Made by a program: the position numbers and the translations under genes
Assembly: GCA_033060915.1 (NCBI GenBank)
Contig: CM065378.1
Location: 1,133,001-1,197,000 of the forward strand
DNA: 64,000 nt
Direction of reading: 5' to 3'
DNA from: Euryodendron excelsum
Taxonomy: Eukaryota; Streptophyta; Magnoliopsida; Ericales; Pentaphylacaceae
Shown here: one piece after another, positions 1 to 12,200 of the stretch
Numbering within the stretch: position 1 is the stretch's first letter
Layout: each line of letters begins with the position of its first letter
Notes under the pieces: generated by a model
Told to the model about the DNA's origin: nothing
Database searches by the model: none
The model's input: the letters and a program-made list of their open reading frames with translations, nothing else

Positions 1-349
1 TGGATAAAATGCTGCCTATTTACAAGAAGAAAATGAAACAAATTCTTACAAACAGGAACAGAACCAAAATACAGTTAAGCATGCTTGAAGACAGCTCAAA
101 ACATTTGTCATGGTATGGCATAGAAAAAGAAAATATCAAAAGTAAAAGAATGATGCAATGAAATAAATGTCCTTTCTAATCGATGAATGTAGCAATAGAA
201 CAAAAAACCATCAATGCTTCCACTTGAACCGCAAGGAGAAAGAAAAACCATAGTTAAAAGACAAATAGGAAGCCCACAGATAATTATACTAATAAGGGTG
301 ACCATAAGACATTAGCGATCTAGAGAAAAAAATATGCGCAGTGGGATAC

Positions 350-3300
350 CTTACTGCGAGCCAAACTACCCCACACAGTAGATAAACCAGGATAAACTGG
401 TGGTTGACGACCTCCAAAATCATCAAAAGCATAATCAACATAATTCACCAGAAAACGATTCCTTTCAGCTTCATCAACCGACTCCTGCTGCACCCTACAG
501 AGTAGAGTTTCACATACCATCAGATGGTAGATTCCAAATTGTCCTGATTGAAAGAAATCAACAAAAAGGCTATTTCTCATGGATTCTTCTAAATTTGTTA
601 AGCACCCATGTCGAATACTCGAGTTTACTATAATACTATGTACAAGACTTCCATTTTATGCACAAAATGCTCTATTTAGTTAGTAAACACCATTTTATCG
701 CTAAAAAAATATTGACAAAATATGAACTCTAGTTGCGTCCCGGATTCCTTGGACAAGAAAATTAGATGAATCCAATACCTAGATACATACTTGCACCCGA
801 CACTAGCCTATGTAACATAACATTGATGCTTACACTTGTGAGCAGGTTATAATCATGAAAGTCATGCTTACAAGTCAATATAAATGTGCTCTGCCCAAGT
901 CAGTAGAATTAACCGCCATACTTTCTAGAGCATCAAGACAAAACAAGTTTGTTAAAAACTTTTACTTTCAAGGCAAATATGGTATTCCACTACGACTCCA
1001 TCTGCTGTTTAGACAACCTTATTTCAGGGAACGAAAGTAAAGTGAGAGACAAATAAGAGTAACAAATGAAAAAAGAAACTCAAAGAAAAAAAATTAACAA
1101 ATAAACAAGTCCTAACATCTTTCCATCTCATCCACATGAGAAGCGACTCTTTGCTGTAACCAACTCTGCCAGTAGTACTCAATGTTTCAGTCCATAAAGA
1201 GAAAAGCACTTCCAAAGTTCCTCAATAATTCCAAATGAGGTTTGCGAGTCAATCTTCGTGTCATCAATGAAGGCTCCTAGAAAGATATTGTAGGTACATA
1301 GGCTCATGAGACAACATGGTTATGTGGCAAGCTAGCTCAGCACCACGTCATCTCCACATTCCCCTCATGCCAGCAGATTAGCCTTGAGCCAAGTAGAGGC
1401 AACTCCATGTAGACTCACACAGGTGCGCTCAGTCCTCCTCACTTAGGCTCGGCTCTCCTTACAGGGCACCAAACTTCTACAAATGGCATACGAGCTCGTC
1501 CCCTCCATCGGCTTGGCCAAGTGGCTCTCCCTTGAGTGCACATCTCTAACGACTTTGTTTTCCAGAAGACAAAGCTAGGCTTGGAGTAGGGCCTAAGGAC
1601 TCCCTCCGAGATAACAACTCGGTCATAGGATGCCAAGCAACCCTTGAGTAGACAAGATCCCAAGGGTTTTGTGGCTCGGAGGCTAGATTAGAAGGTCCCT
1701 CAGAGTGGCTCATCCCATTCTCCTTTGAGGGACCTGCACCTTTACCAGTCTTAGAGAGAGAGGTCTCCACTAGAAGACATCTCTAAACATGTTTGAGACA
1801 TATGACGTGAGAAGCACATCTAGCCACCGTTGCTATTCGTGGCTGCTGAGGCCTCTTGAGGATTTCAACATCACACCAACAGTGTCCCATCTGAAACCCG
1901 AAAGCCCCTGGGCACTACAGCAGCAATACGACCCCACCAGTAGCAGTAATCATTACCTCCCATTTGTTAGACCGATAGAGGTGGCGACCTATCCCATTGT
2001 CTCCTCTTGCATATGTGACCTCCCTGGTCTTATCCTCATATAAAGAGAAGGTCCTCCATACATGAAGAGGACGATAATCTCCTTTGCAGAGACCTTGAAT
2101 ATTTGATTCTCCTATTCAGTGACCGCCACACTTCCCTGTAGACACTCCATTAGCCTACTCACCAACAACTTCCCAAGGGTAACAAGCAAAATAATCTCCT
2201 ATCTAAATCTGCAGTTCCACTACTCCAGAATTAAGGAAAGCATTTCATCCAGCTCCATGATATCATAAGCATTTAAATAATCCTAAAAACCAAAGCAGAA
2301 GCAGCAAACCCCACTTCCATTGTTGTAATGAGTAATCACATAATGGAGTCTCTTAACTCAAGAGACAGAAAAATGGCCTCCATGCAATGTCAATCTCTCA
2401 AGATCTATTTCCAGAAGTACCAATATGGAAGATATTTAATTAAAAGAAACACAAACTATTTCCCACTAAAAGTTAAAACAATTTATGCATCAAACTCCTC
2501 CTACTTTTATTAAGGATAAACACCGTCACTTCAGTCCACATCTTTATCGCATATTGATTCACACCTTTAATGCTATATAAGGTTTATAACCATTAACACA
2601 AAAGCATACCGTGTTAAAATATTAACCATGGCTCTGAACGCTGCAACCTGAAAGAGAACGGGAAAACAGAAAATTAAGCAACATTGTTTTGCGAAGAACG
2701 CATAGCTTCTAAATCCAAAAATAAAGAATTGACAGTAAACACCTAAAGTTAAATGCTTAACATTCCAACTCAGACATCAAAACAAAAAGAAGAACTCAAT
2801 AAAAAAAATTCAGAGTCTAACAACACAAATGAGTAAAGCAAATATGGCATAAATCAAATAATATCAGAGATCATATAAAAATAAAGGCAAAAGTTATTAG
2901 AAAACCTGGAGAGTTTCTCCACCATTGCCAATGAGATGGAGAAGCATATTCAAGATTGGCTGAAGAAACTGAAGCAGAGCAGTGGAATCAACATTCTTCA
3001 AACTGTTGATTGCCTGCAAGCAAACTCAAACTGTTGATTGCCTGAAGAAACTGACAGAATAAAAACACTAGAAGAAACGCGTAACAAACTGAACTTCCAG
3101 AAATATAACAAAAGCATGAAAATCTCTAATCCTCCAGCTGGTTTGCATACAATACTCACTTGAATTCCTCCAAGTCCAAAACAATCATAACATTTTTAAT
3201 GCTTTGATCATATCATTTAAAAAAAAAAATTAGAAACCAAACACCAGCTTTATGGAACCATAACATTACACGCTCATGAGCTTTATGTATTACTCATATA

Positions 3301-6159
3301 GGTCTGATATTTGCAAGATAAGTTTATCAAACGAATATGACCACAAAGGATATCTTAAAAAAGATTTACAACAGCATGAATAAGCATGTAATAGAATAGA
3401 ATTAAAATAATAGTCCACGAGAATGCTTGCAATATGCATCTGAAGTGAGTACAGAGGAACTGCACTCCCATGACTCATACCATAAACAGAGATTACATGC
3501 TTGGGCAATTTTGAAAAAGGAAACCCCATCTACCACCTAAAAGGCTTAGCAGTTCGAGCTATGGCTTATGCAGAATGAATGAGTGAAAACTGAAGGGAAC
3601 TCATACAGTTGATCTCACGATATTGAGAACCGGTAGTCCAGTAGCACAGTTTAAAATTAAAATTAAAATAAGAGTCCAGGAGAATGCTTTTAATAAGTGT
3701 CTGAAGTGAGGAGAGGGAACTGCACTCCCATGACTCACCATAAACAGACATTAGTGCTTGGGCATTTTTGAAGCATGAATGCACACAAGGAAACCCCATC
3801 TAGCACCTAATAAGGCTTAGCAGTTCAAGCTATGGCATATGTAGAATGAACAAGTGAGAACTGTAAGGAACTCATACAATTGATCTAGTGAACAGGTAGC
3901 ACAGATATCATGATTCAGAAAAGAAACCTTTCAGACTACTGTCAATTACTTGCAACCAGAAGTTAATCAAAAGGCAGAAATGTTTGCATAAAACAAATGT
4001 AGAAGCAATTTTGAATAATTGAATTATATAGCTCCAGCATGCAAGGAAAAATGTGTAATAGGATTTCAGACCTTGCCTTCTTTTCTAAAAGCATCATTTG
4101 AAATAAGAGTGCAACTACTTATACAGCAGTTCTGGAGAATCCAGACAATATAACAAGGGATATAGGTAATCATTATATACAGCAAAGGCAAAAATGGAGA
4201 AGCTAAAAGAGCACAGAATTTATTTTAAAAAATGTACCTCTAGAAGTTCAGACCCCCAAGGAGGACTTGTGCGAAGGGTGTGTCTATCATACTCGAGGAA
4301 AAAATCTCTAATGCGCTCACTAATGGGATATAACGATGAGCATAGTCGTAACCGCAATCTAAAGACATTCTGCCCATCCTCCAAGTAATCCAGCCTCTCC
4401 TGTGCCAAAATTTGGAAGATTAAAGGACAGCAGCAGTTCACAAAACCAAATAGGTAATTGTCAAACTAGTATGGACAACAATGACCCATAGCATTAATGG
4501 GCTTCCAACCAACTTCTCCAACTAAGACATTTTCCATGTGTAGTAATTCCAACCAATGGAAAATTTGGGTAAGGGGGCAAATTTGCAGTTCAACTAGACA
4601 ATAAGATGATTATTAGAGACATCAAGATAAATCCATCTCTGGAACTTGGAATAAACCAACTTCAAAAAGACTTTGTTTCCAAAAGTAAGGCATTTCCCCA
4701 CCAATCATGACGTCAGCATTTCGTGGCACTTGTACCAGAAATTCCGAACATCAAAAACAAACAGAATAGAATAAAATGAAAAGAAGGAAATAATTCCACA
4801 AAATTATAGTTTGAAAAAGCTTAACCTAGATATCATACTGAAAAAAATGCTGTCCAAATATACCTTGCCAGATTCTTGAAGATAATGTGGAACCAGCTCT
4901 TTCATAATTGGTAAAGAAATTTCAGATCTCAACCTGAATGATTCATAAGAATTGCAAACTGTAAATTTGCAACGTAAATACAAAATCCTAAGAAACTCGC
5001 TACCTATGCCTTTTTATGAGAAGATAGAGTAAGAAGCTGAGAAAAAGCGGAAAAAGGGTGAGGGTGATCTAATGATAAGCAAATGATATGCAATTTCAGT
5101 GGTTGATCCTATAGGGTAATATTCCACTCAGAGGAATTCAAATCCTTGGATTGGAATGTCTACTGAGTTGAGGCAGCAGTAGGCACTAGCTATGGGGTTT
5201 CTGGCAACGACAACAACAACAAGAAATGAAGTACAAAATCCATATATGAAATACAATTATTGAATGAAGAGTCTTCAAAATGAAGAAGCCTTATTCAAGC
5301 AAAGGTTTGGAGCCAGCAAAGGTCCTCCCATATATGCACACAAATACTCAAATGTGGTTGTGCATTCACTTTAAAATCAAGCTTAAAATAGTGAAATCAA
5401 TCAGAATTACAAATTTAAATGATATAAAATTATAATTCAACCAAAGCAAGCAAGCACGCTGTTTTGCAGATGTTACACAGACCTTGAAACTTTTTGTTAT
5501 GTGTTCATTTGAAAAGTGACAAGTATCCAAAGAAAATACATAAAACAACTACATCTCGTGGATAGCATTATTATGACAGGCTAACTCGCAGGGGGTTAAG
5601 GGATCAAACTCTGGGATGAATCGTAAACTTAGACATCTTGCGTTCGACTCTTGCTGGTGACCTCCGAGCTTAACCGATAACTGTGGCTTGTGGGTGATTG
5701 CAGGTCTCCGAGGTTTACATTGCTAGGACGGGTCCAATGAGGCCCTACCCAGGAGTGGTGCCACATCATAAAAAAAATTATTATGGCAGGCTTCCAATAC
5801 AATCATAGCCATCATAGGCTCTCTATTATCAATAATGCCATAACATTTACGAAGAGTCCATTTGGAAACCATCTTGTTTCAGGCTCTGCTATTTCAGTTG
5901 TCAATATTACATGTTTCAGGCTTTGCTATTTCAGTTGTCAAAATTAGATGTTTCACACTTTGCTACTTCTATAGTCAAAATTCTGGGAAACACAACAAAA
6001 CAAACCTCTGCTACCATGTTTTCATCTTCTTGTTCATTGTTTTTTCTTTTCTTTTCCTTTTTTTGTGGGTGAGTGTGTTTGGTGGTGTTAAAGCTACACA
6101 ACAAGGAGAAGGTACATTTTTTTATAAGTAAAACAGGGAGAAAGTAACATTACCCTAGC

Positions 6160-6210
<51 letters not shown>

Positions 6211-9200
6211 AATTTTTAATTTCATTGCTTTACTTTAAGATCCATATCACCATCTCCCTCTTTTCCAGTGTCTTCTCTTATCCATCTCATCTCCAGAAAA
6301 TATGTGATTAATATCTCACAACAAACTCATACATACAGATGCACATATCATATGTGTGTGCTGATGTAAATCTTGGAACAAAATTGAAATCTGTGTTGAA
6401 TTAATGGATCCCAAAGTTATCAGTACATGCACATATTGTACAAATGCATACACACCTCTGTTTATAACTATAACAGACACGAGCACTTTCTGCCCACTAG
6501 ACACCATTTCTTAAAACTTAGATATGGTTACAGTAGGTAGAAATTATTATTTCAAATGCATAGATTCGTAATCTTTTGGCTTCTGTTATCTCAAATGTTG
6601 CTACATTTCAATAGGATTTCACTGAGGACTGAGGTAAGCAATAAAATGTTGAAGATGTAGGAATTTTGATTTGGCTGCTATTTTTTCAATGGAGGTATTA
6701 GTAATCTGGCTTGCCTCTCTAGTTGGATCTACTGTTTCACTTTTTCTTTTACTGCCACAGATGAGTAGTGGTTAGTACTATTGGTTGCAATGCAATTTGT
6801 TATGTCATGTAACTCTAAAGTACTAACGTCTCCTGTGATTGAAACAGATGATGCTAACAATCCACAGCAAGAAGTTTTGTCCAATAGTTAGATAGTTCAA
6901 CAGATTTGCATATACACAGTGCACACTGTTAAGTAAAAGAATGAAGGAAAGAAAGAAACAAAAAGGGGGGAAAAAGAAGAATAAAGAATAAATTTTACTA
7001 TATGCCAGAATTAGTGGTTGTATAATACTACCCTTTTTCCTAATTTTTGTATGGTGAAAATACATGGCAAGCCAACTTATCAAAAGACAGAAAAAGAAAA
7101 AGAAAATACGTGACAAGCCAAACAACGTTTGATTTCAATAAATTCAAAACTCATTAGAAGACCCTAGGGCAGGCATTGGGCTGTGAGATGCAAGTTCTGG
7201 TTACGAGTTCGCAAGGTTCTTCTTAGACCAACAAATTTTTATCTAGCAATTTGGTATAATTGTTAGCAAGCCAAAGTAATAATGGATTGCCACCTCACCA
7301 ACAATGACATTTGATGCATAAGAGAATATGTATAGTGTGCAAATAATTTGCATGCAAATTTTGGTGGGGTGGAAGTGCATTTGAGTGGCAAAAACATACT
7401 GAGCATGTGTGGACAATGGAAGTGCTGCATATCCAATTACCACCTGCAAAAGTGAAGAAACTTAATTGCCATTTAAAAAGAAAATGCTATGAGATGAAAC
7501 AAACCAGCCACACCATTAGCTTAAGTGTATTAACAACTACAATGGAAATATAAAAAAAAATACGGAATACCATGCATTCGCAAAAACTAATAGCACTACA
7601 GTACTTACTGGCTTTGGAGCTTCCAGTTTGGTTTGAAGGTCAATGTGATAGAAAGTGAATAAAAGGTGGTGCAATGGTGTCCAAATAGCAGGGAGGGACA
7701 CTTTAATTTCATCATGGTAGCAAGCTACCCTAGCCCCAACAGCAACTTGTGTCTGAGCCCATTTTTGAAGCAACACACCGGGTTCCCTTGGATGCATTGC
7801 CTAGTTAAGAGAGTAACATCAACGAACCATTGTGGGCTATAGAAGAAAGACAGCAGTAGATGAATAAATAAAATAAAACAAAAGTAATGAATCAAATCTA
7901 CCTCTAAAGGCTGCCTGCGAACATCTGCATCATCCTTTCTGAGTTCAACCCGTATGAACACATTCCTTTTCCTACTCAAACTAACAGTCGAGGGATAAAC
8001 ATAGAGGCAGTGAAAAAGCTGCAAGAAAGGCTCATTTCTCGTCATCGTGCGGAAGTCGAATGCCTGGAACTGCAGGTTTATAAACCATTTATCATTCTGA
8101 ATAAGTGGGCAATGTACCAATTAAAAATACAAAACTACTCCATTGACGCAATAGATCATCCAGAAAAAGAATTATGGATACAATTCTTCCTCGAACTAAA
8201 ATTAGTTTTACTATAAATTTAAAACCCTAAAGCTGTCTGTTTGATCATTCATTTATACAGTTACTTGCATTTTTCAAAATAAAGTAAACCACAATATCAC
8301 AGCTAAAATTCTTTTCTTGTTCTGTCTTTTCCCTCATTGCTAGGCATGGGCAACCAAAATCCAGATTCAACCAATTGAAGCTTGATGTCCTAAGTTAACA
8401 AAATATCATAAAAGAAAACAAATAACCAACATAGATCCACTAAAAAAATTTTGCAGACCATTTTTGCTAGAAGTATACTCGTCAGGAAATAACAGATAAT
8501 GTAAGGCAAACGTATCTACAAGAAATGTTAAACATTACATCATCAGCATTGATATCTGGATTTCCTTGAGCAATTGATCCATTTCGTTGAATTTCTTTCC
8601 CATCAGAACCATTACTGGGGCATTTTGCAAATGGGGAATCAGCTAATCGGTCCCCAGTGTCAACAGAATCATTGGTCACACTGCCACCTTCTGAAATATT
8701 TTCGAAGTCAACGGAACCAGCTTGGAGCTTTTCAATTTCCAATCTTAAGACTCCTTTCACAGGTTTATGAACCTTGCGTTTAGGATCCTAAAAAATTAGC
8801 AAGTGACAACAGATTCAGCTTGTAGATAAATGCATGACAATTAAGCTCACTATTATTCAGAGCACAATCGTTAGTGAACTCAATGCAACGACATTCACAA
8901 AAAGAATGTACAAATATACAAAAGTGTGAACACGCTTTTAGTGTTGGGTGCATGAAAATATCAATATGCTAGTTGTGACACCAGCACAAGACATGCAAGC
9001 ATGTAAGCAGGACCATAAAAGTGCTTACATGGATAATTATCTGGAGGGAATGCCTACATGCAATCTTCATGCAGCTGAAAGTTTTGAGCTATATGGCAAT
9101 TTCAATTTAGTATTTCATAGGAACATCTAACATATGTAGCATAAGATAACTTCAGCTATATTCTTATCTCGCAAGAGCATTCTAAATACTAGGATGAGAA

Positions 9201-12200
9201 GTTCCTCATAAGTGATCTACTCTCACTTTGTATAGTTGTCATCTAATTAAAAAGAAGGTTCCCCAAAAAGTGGGAATTTACTTTATTTGGCTGTATTTTC
9301 CTGGCTGTATCATTTGATATCAGAGCAAGCATTGTCCACTTCTCTAGGAAACCATGATAATGGCAGATGGGAATAGATGGTAGAGCATTTTTAAAATATC
9401 ATGTTGCAACTTGATGAAGTGATCAACCAACCACAGTAAATCAGTTCCAACTTCAGCAAAGCAGACTTGATTCTTGAGGAACTAAGTGTTGAAAAGAAAA
9501 GAAAGATGACATGGATGTTAATGGTGATGAGTTGCAAACCATTGAACAAACTCAATTTTCCAATTGAAATCATAAGTTTTCTTGGAAATGGTGAGAAATT
9601 GGATAAAATTTTCATCAGTTATGGACCCGTCACTTATCTGATTGGTTTGAAGTTTCATAAGAAAAACACATGTTCGGATCCCATTGTATTACCAACACTT
9701 TCAGAAGGCGAAAATCATGAGATTGCTACTCTATATGAACGAGACAATCGAAACAAGTATTTTGAGTCTTCTGATGCTGACAGATTTAGCAAAGAGCTAG
9801 CATCCTGGCGGGAGACATCTGCTTATACTGGAACCTAGATGACAAGGTTAGTTTGGAGTGGGTGGGAATTACATGTACACATCCAGCAATACACCATCTG
9901 TCCCATGGCAGGACAATCCGCAGGACACCAATGTGTAATTTATTGCCATCCAGGCATAAAAGTAAATGATAAGAAATGCTTACATGGATGCTTATGTGCA
10001 AGGAATGTCTACATGGAATCATTACACACTTCAATGTTTTGTGTTGTTATGTGTAACCTTAATGCTGGTTATACATTAACTTTGGACTTGGGTGTATTTT
10101 GAATATTAGGGTAAAATCTTGAAATCAGGATTAAAAACTTGCATATAAATGAGTAACAGTACTCTCTTGTCATGTGAATAAAAGTCGTCCCATCTAGTTA
10201 GCATTTAGAAAAAAGAGGGTTTCATCACCCAGAATTGGGAACTTACAGTATTCAAATTTTCTTCTACTTACTGTCTTTCTTCCTCTTGGATGTACTAGAC
10301 CATAAATCTTTTGCTTCTCTTTCTCCATTTTTTTTAGGGGGTGGGGGGTCATAAATTAATCAACATTTTGGCAGAGCCATGTGCAGAACAACTTGTCTTC
10401 TAAGATTGTTCCAATTTCAAAAACTTTGCAATTAAAAAGTGGACAACAACATACATGAGACTGTGAAGGAGATTTTAAAGAACCAATATGAGTATATTAT
10501 GCGTCAGCCATCAACGGAGGATTGCAACCACTAATTGTAATTAAATGAGATGAAGAATGTTATCAGCAATTTAAACGACAAAGATTACTTAGTACGCAAT
10601 TAGGCAAAGCACAGCTGATTTGTATTGCAACAATGAAAACTCACCCAAAAGAATAAATTAAGGAAAACAAATGTCAAATAATTGCATCTAGAGCCCCAAA
10701 TTCATACAATATATATGAACTACTAGAATGAGAGTATAAAGCAACAGAATGAAGCCTAACATATAAGACTGGATGTCTGCCACACCTGGAGTGAGTCCTC
10801 TGTATAGCCTTCTTTAACTTTGTTCAAATTTGATATTTCAACAACAACAGAGCTTCCACTTGAGTAACCTGGCTTTCCATCCAAGGTGATCTTCGCACTA
10901 GATTTGGAAACACCCTCTTGGGAACTTGATCCAGAGATGCTAGGAGCCAGAGGACTACTGGGAGAAGCTGATCCACCAGAAACCCCAGCAATGCTATTGT
11001 CGAATAGTGGAACAATGGCCCAAGCAAATGACTCTCTATAAGGCATGATTCGAGACCACACTTGTAATTTCTGCTTTTCTCTCTCGGTCAAGTGAACCTG
11101 TTGAGTTAAAAAGAATGCAATCATTGAAAAAATGAAATATAATTTGTGACCCCCAAAAGGGCCCTCTGCCCCTGCAGCCAGAAAAAAGGAAAGAGACACA
11201 ATTCAGAGGACATCATCCTCAGTAAACTTTGGAAATTGGAATCACTGCAACCTTCTTCCTCTTTATCTGATTAAATATTGGCTGCTGAAACATTTTGTTA
11301 AAACACATATGATTAAAGCTGTGCACTGGAAGGGTGTGGCAGTGCACCAATGGTTGACCAAAAGAAGAATGGAGCATTTCATTAACTTCAACTGCCAAAG
11401 AGAACACTCTTTTCTCCAAATTATGTGGGCTATTGACATTTATAGAACTTAGATTTCTTATTGTGGGGGGTGAAGTGTGGATGAGGCCCATGTGGGTATT
11501 TGTGCATGTACACTGATTAACTTTTGATTCTCATCTTGTGTAAGAAAAGAACTTATGAAAGGCATACTCTAATTGCTATCCAAGCCAAAGGCCAACATAT
11601 TGTAATTATCCTACACAAACCCATGCCAGTACATTGTATATAGATAAATCATTTCATTAAGAGGTCAACTGGTACAGATCAAAAGTTTCTTGAAGTATTT
11701 AAAATGCATAAAATAAAAAATAATTACCAATGAAACTAATCTCATGGGTAACCTAAAATATAGAGCAAAACAATGATAGGCCATGATTAGAGATGTGCTA
11801 GGACTTACTGGTTCTTTACGTGAATAGACAGAGGGAGTAACTCCACCTTCTTCAGTGGCAGGCTTCTCTAACTGGATCAGCAGACAAACTGCTGCCGATG
11901 GAGCATCCAAATAGAAAATACCTCGAGATTCAGAAGAACTTCTAGCCTGGCAATGGTGACAAAAGGGATAGTAATTTGCTGACTGCTTACTACTGTCTGG
12001 TATAACCATAAGATAAAGAACCCAGCACATGACAGAAAACATTGAGAGAGAGAGACAGAGAGACAGAACGAGGAAGAGGAGGCAGGTAAAGAAGCCAACG
12101 GTATGCAGGCAGCAGAAGCAACCAACTTCTCTCAACAAAAGAAACTGAAAAAGTGTTATAGCTTACATCCTGCATCTCAGCTGATAAAACATGGAAGATG

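Larger units (their letters stand above)
4864..8069 (-). other. SPK1: Exons 10-13 encoding the DHR-1 (C2-like) domain of the SPK1 gene
   Basis: Exons 7902-8069, 7609-7800, 7400-7443 and 4864-4933 encode the DOCK homology region 1, which in this family binds phosphoinositides and helps target the membrane. Visible landmarks are LFHCLYVYP, LSRKRNVFIRVELRKDD, HPREPG, VAVGARVACYHDEIK, HHLLFTFYHIDLQTK, IGYAALPLSTHAQ and KELVPHYLQESGK. Exon 12 has only 44 nt. It ends two bases into a codon, and the first base of exon 13 completes it. Intron 12 is 2,466 bp long and carries a SINE. Confidence 0.9.

Noticed and set aside
1..349. Next SPK1 exon at the left edge
   Set aside because: No acceptor or coding matching the expected continuation of SPK1 was found in either half of this stretch, so the next exon must lie outside the window.
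9467..9838. 123-codon open frame in SPK1 intron 8
   Set aside because: No recognisable domain, embedded in an intron on the opposite strand. At most part of a degraded retroelement.
9010..10030. Two similar segments (GCTTACATGGAT... and AATGYCTACATG...) about 1 kb apart in intron 8, considered as LTRs
   Set aside because: Similarity is patchy and short, with no TG/CA ends or target duplication.
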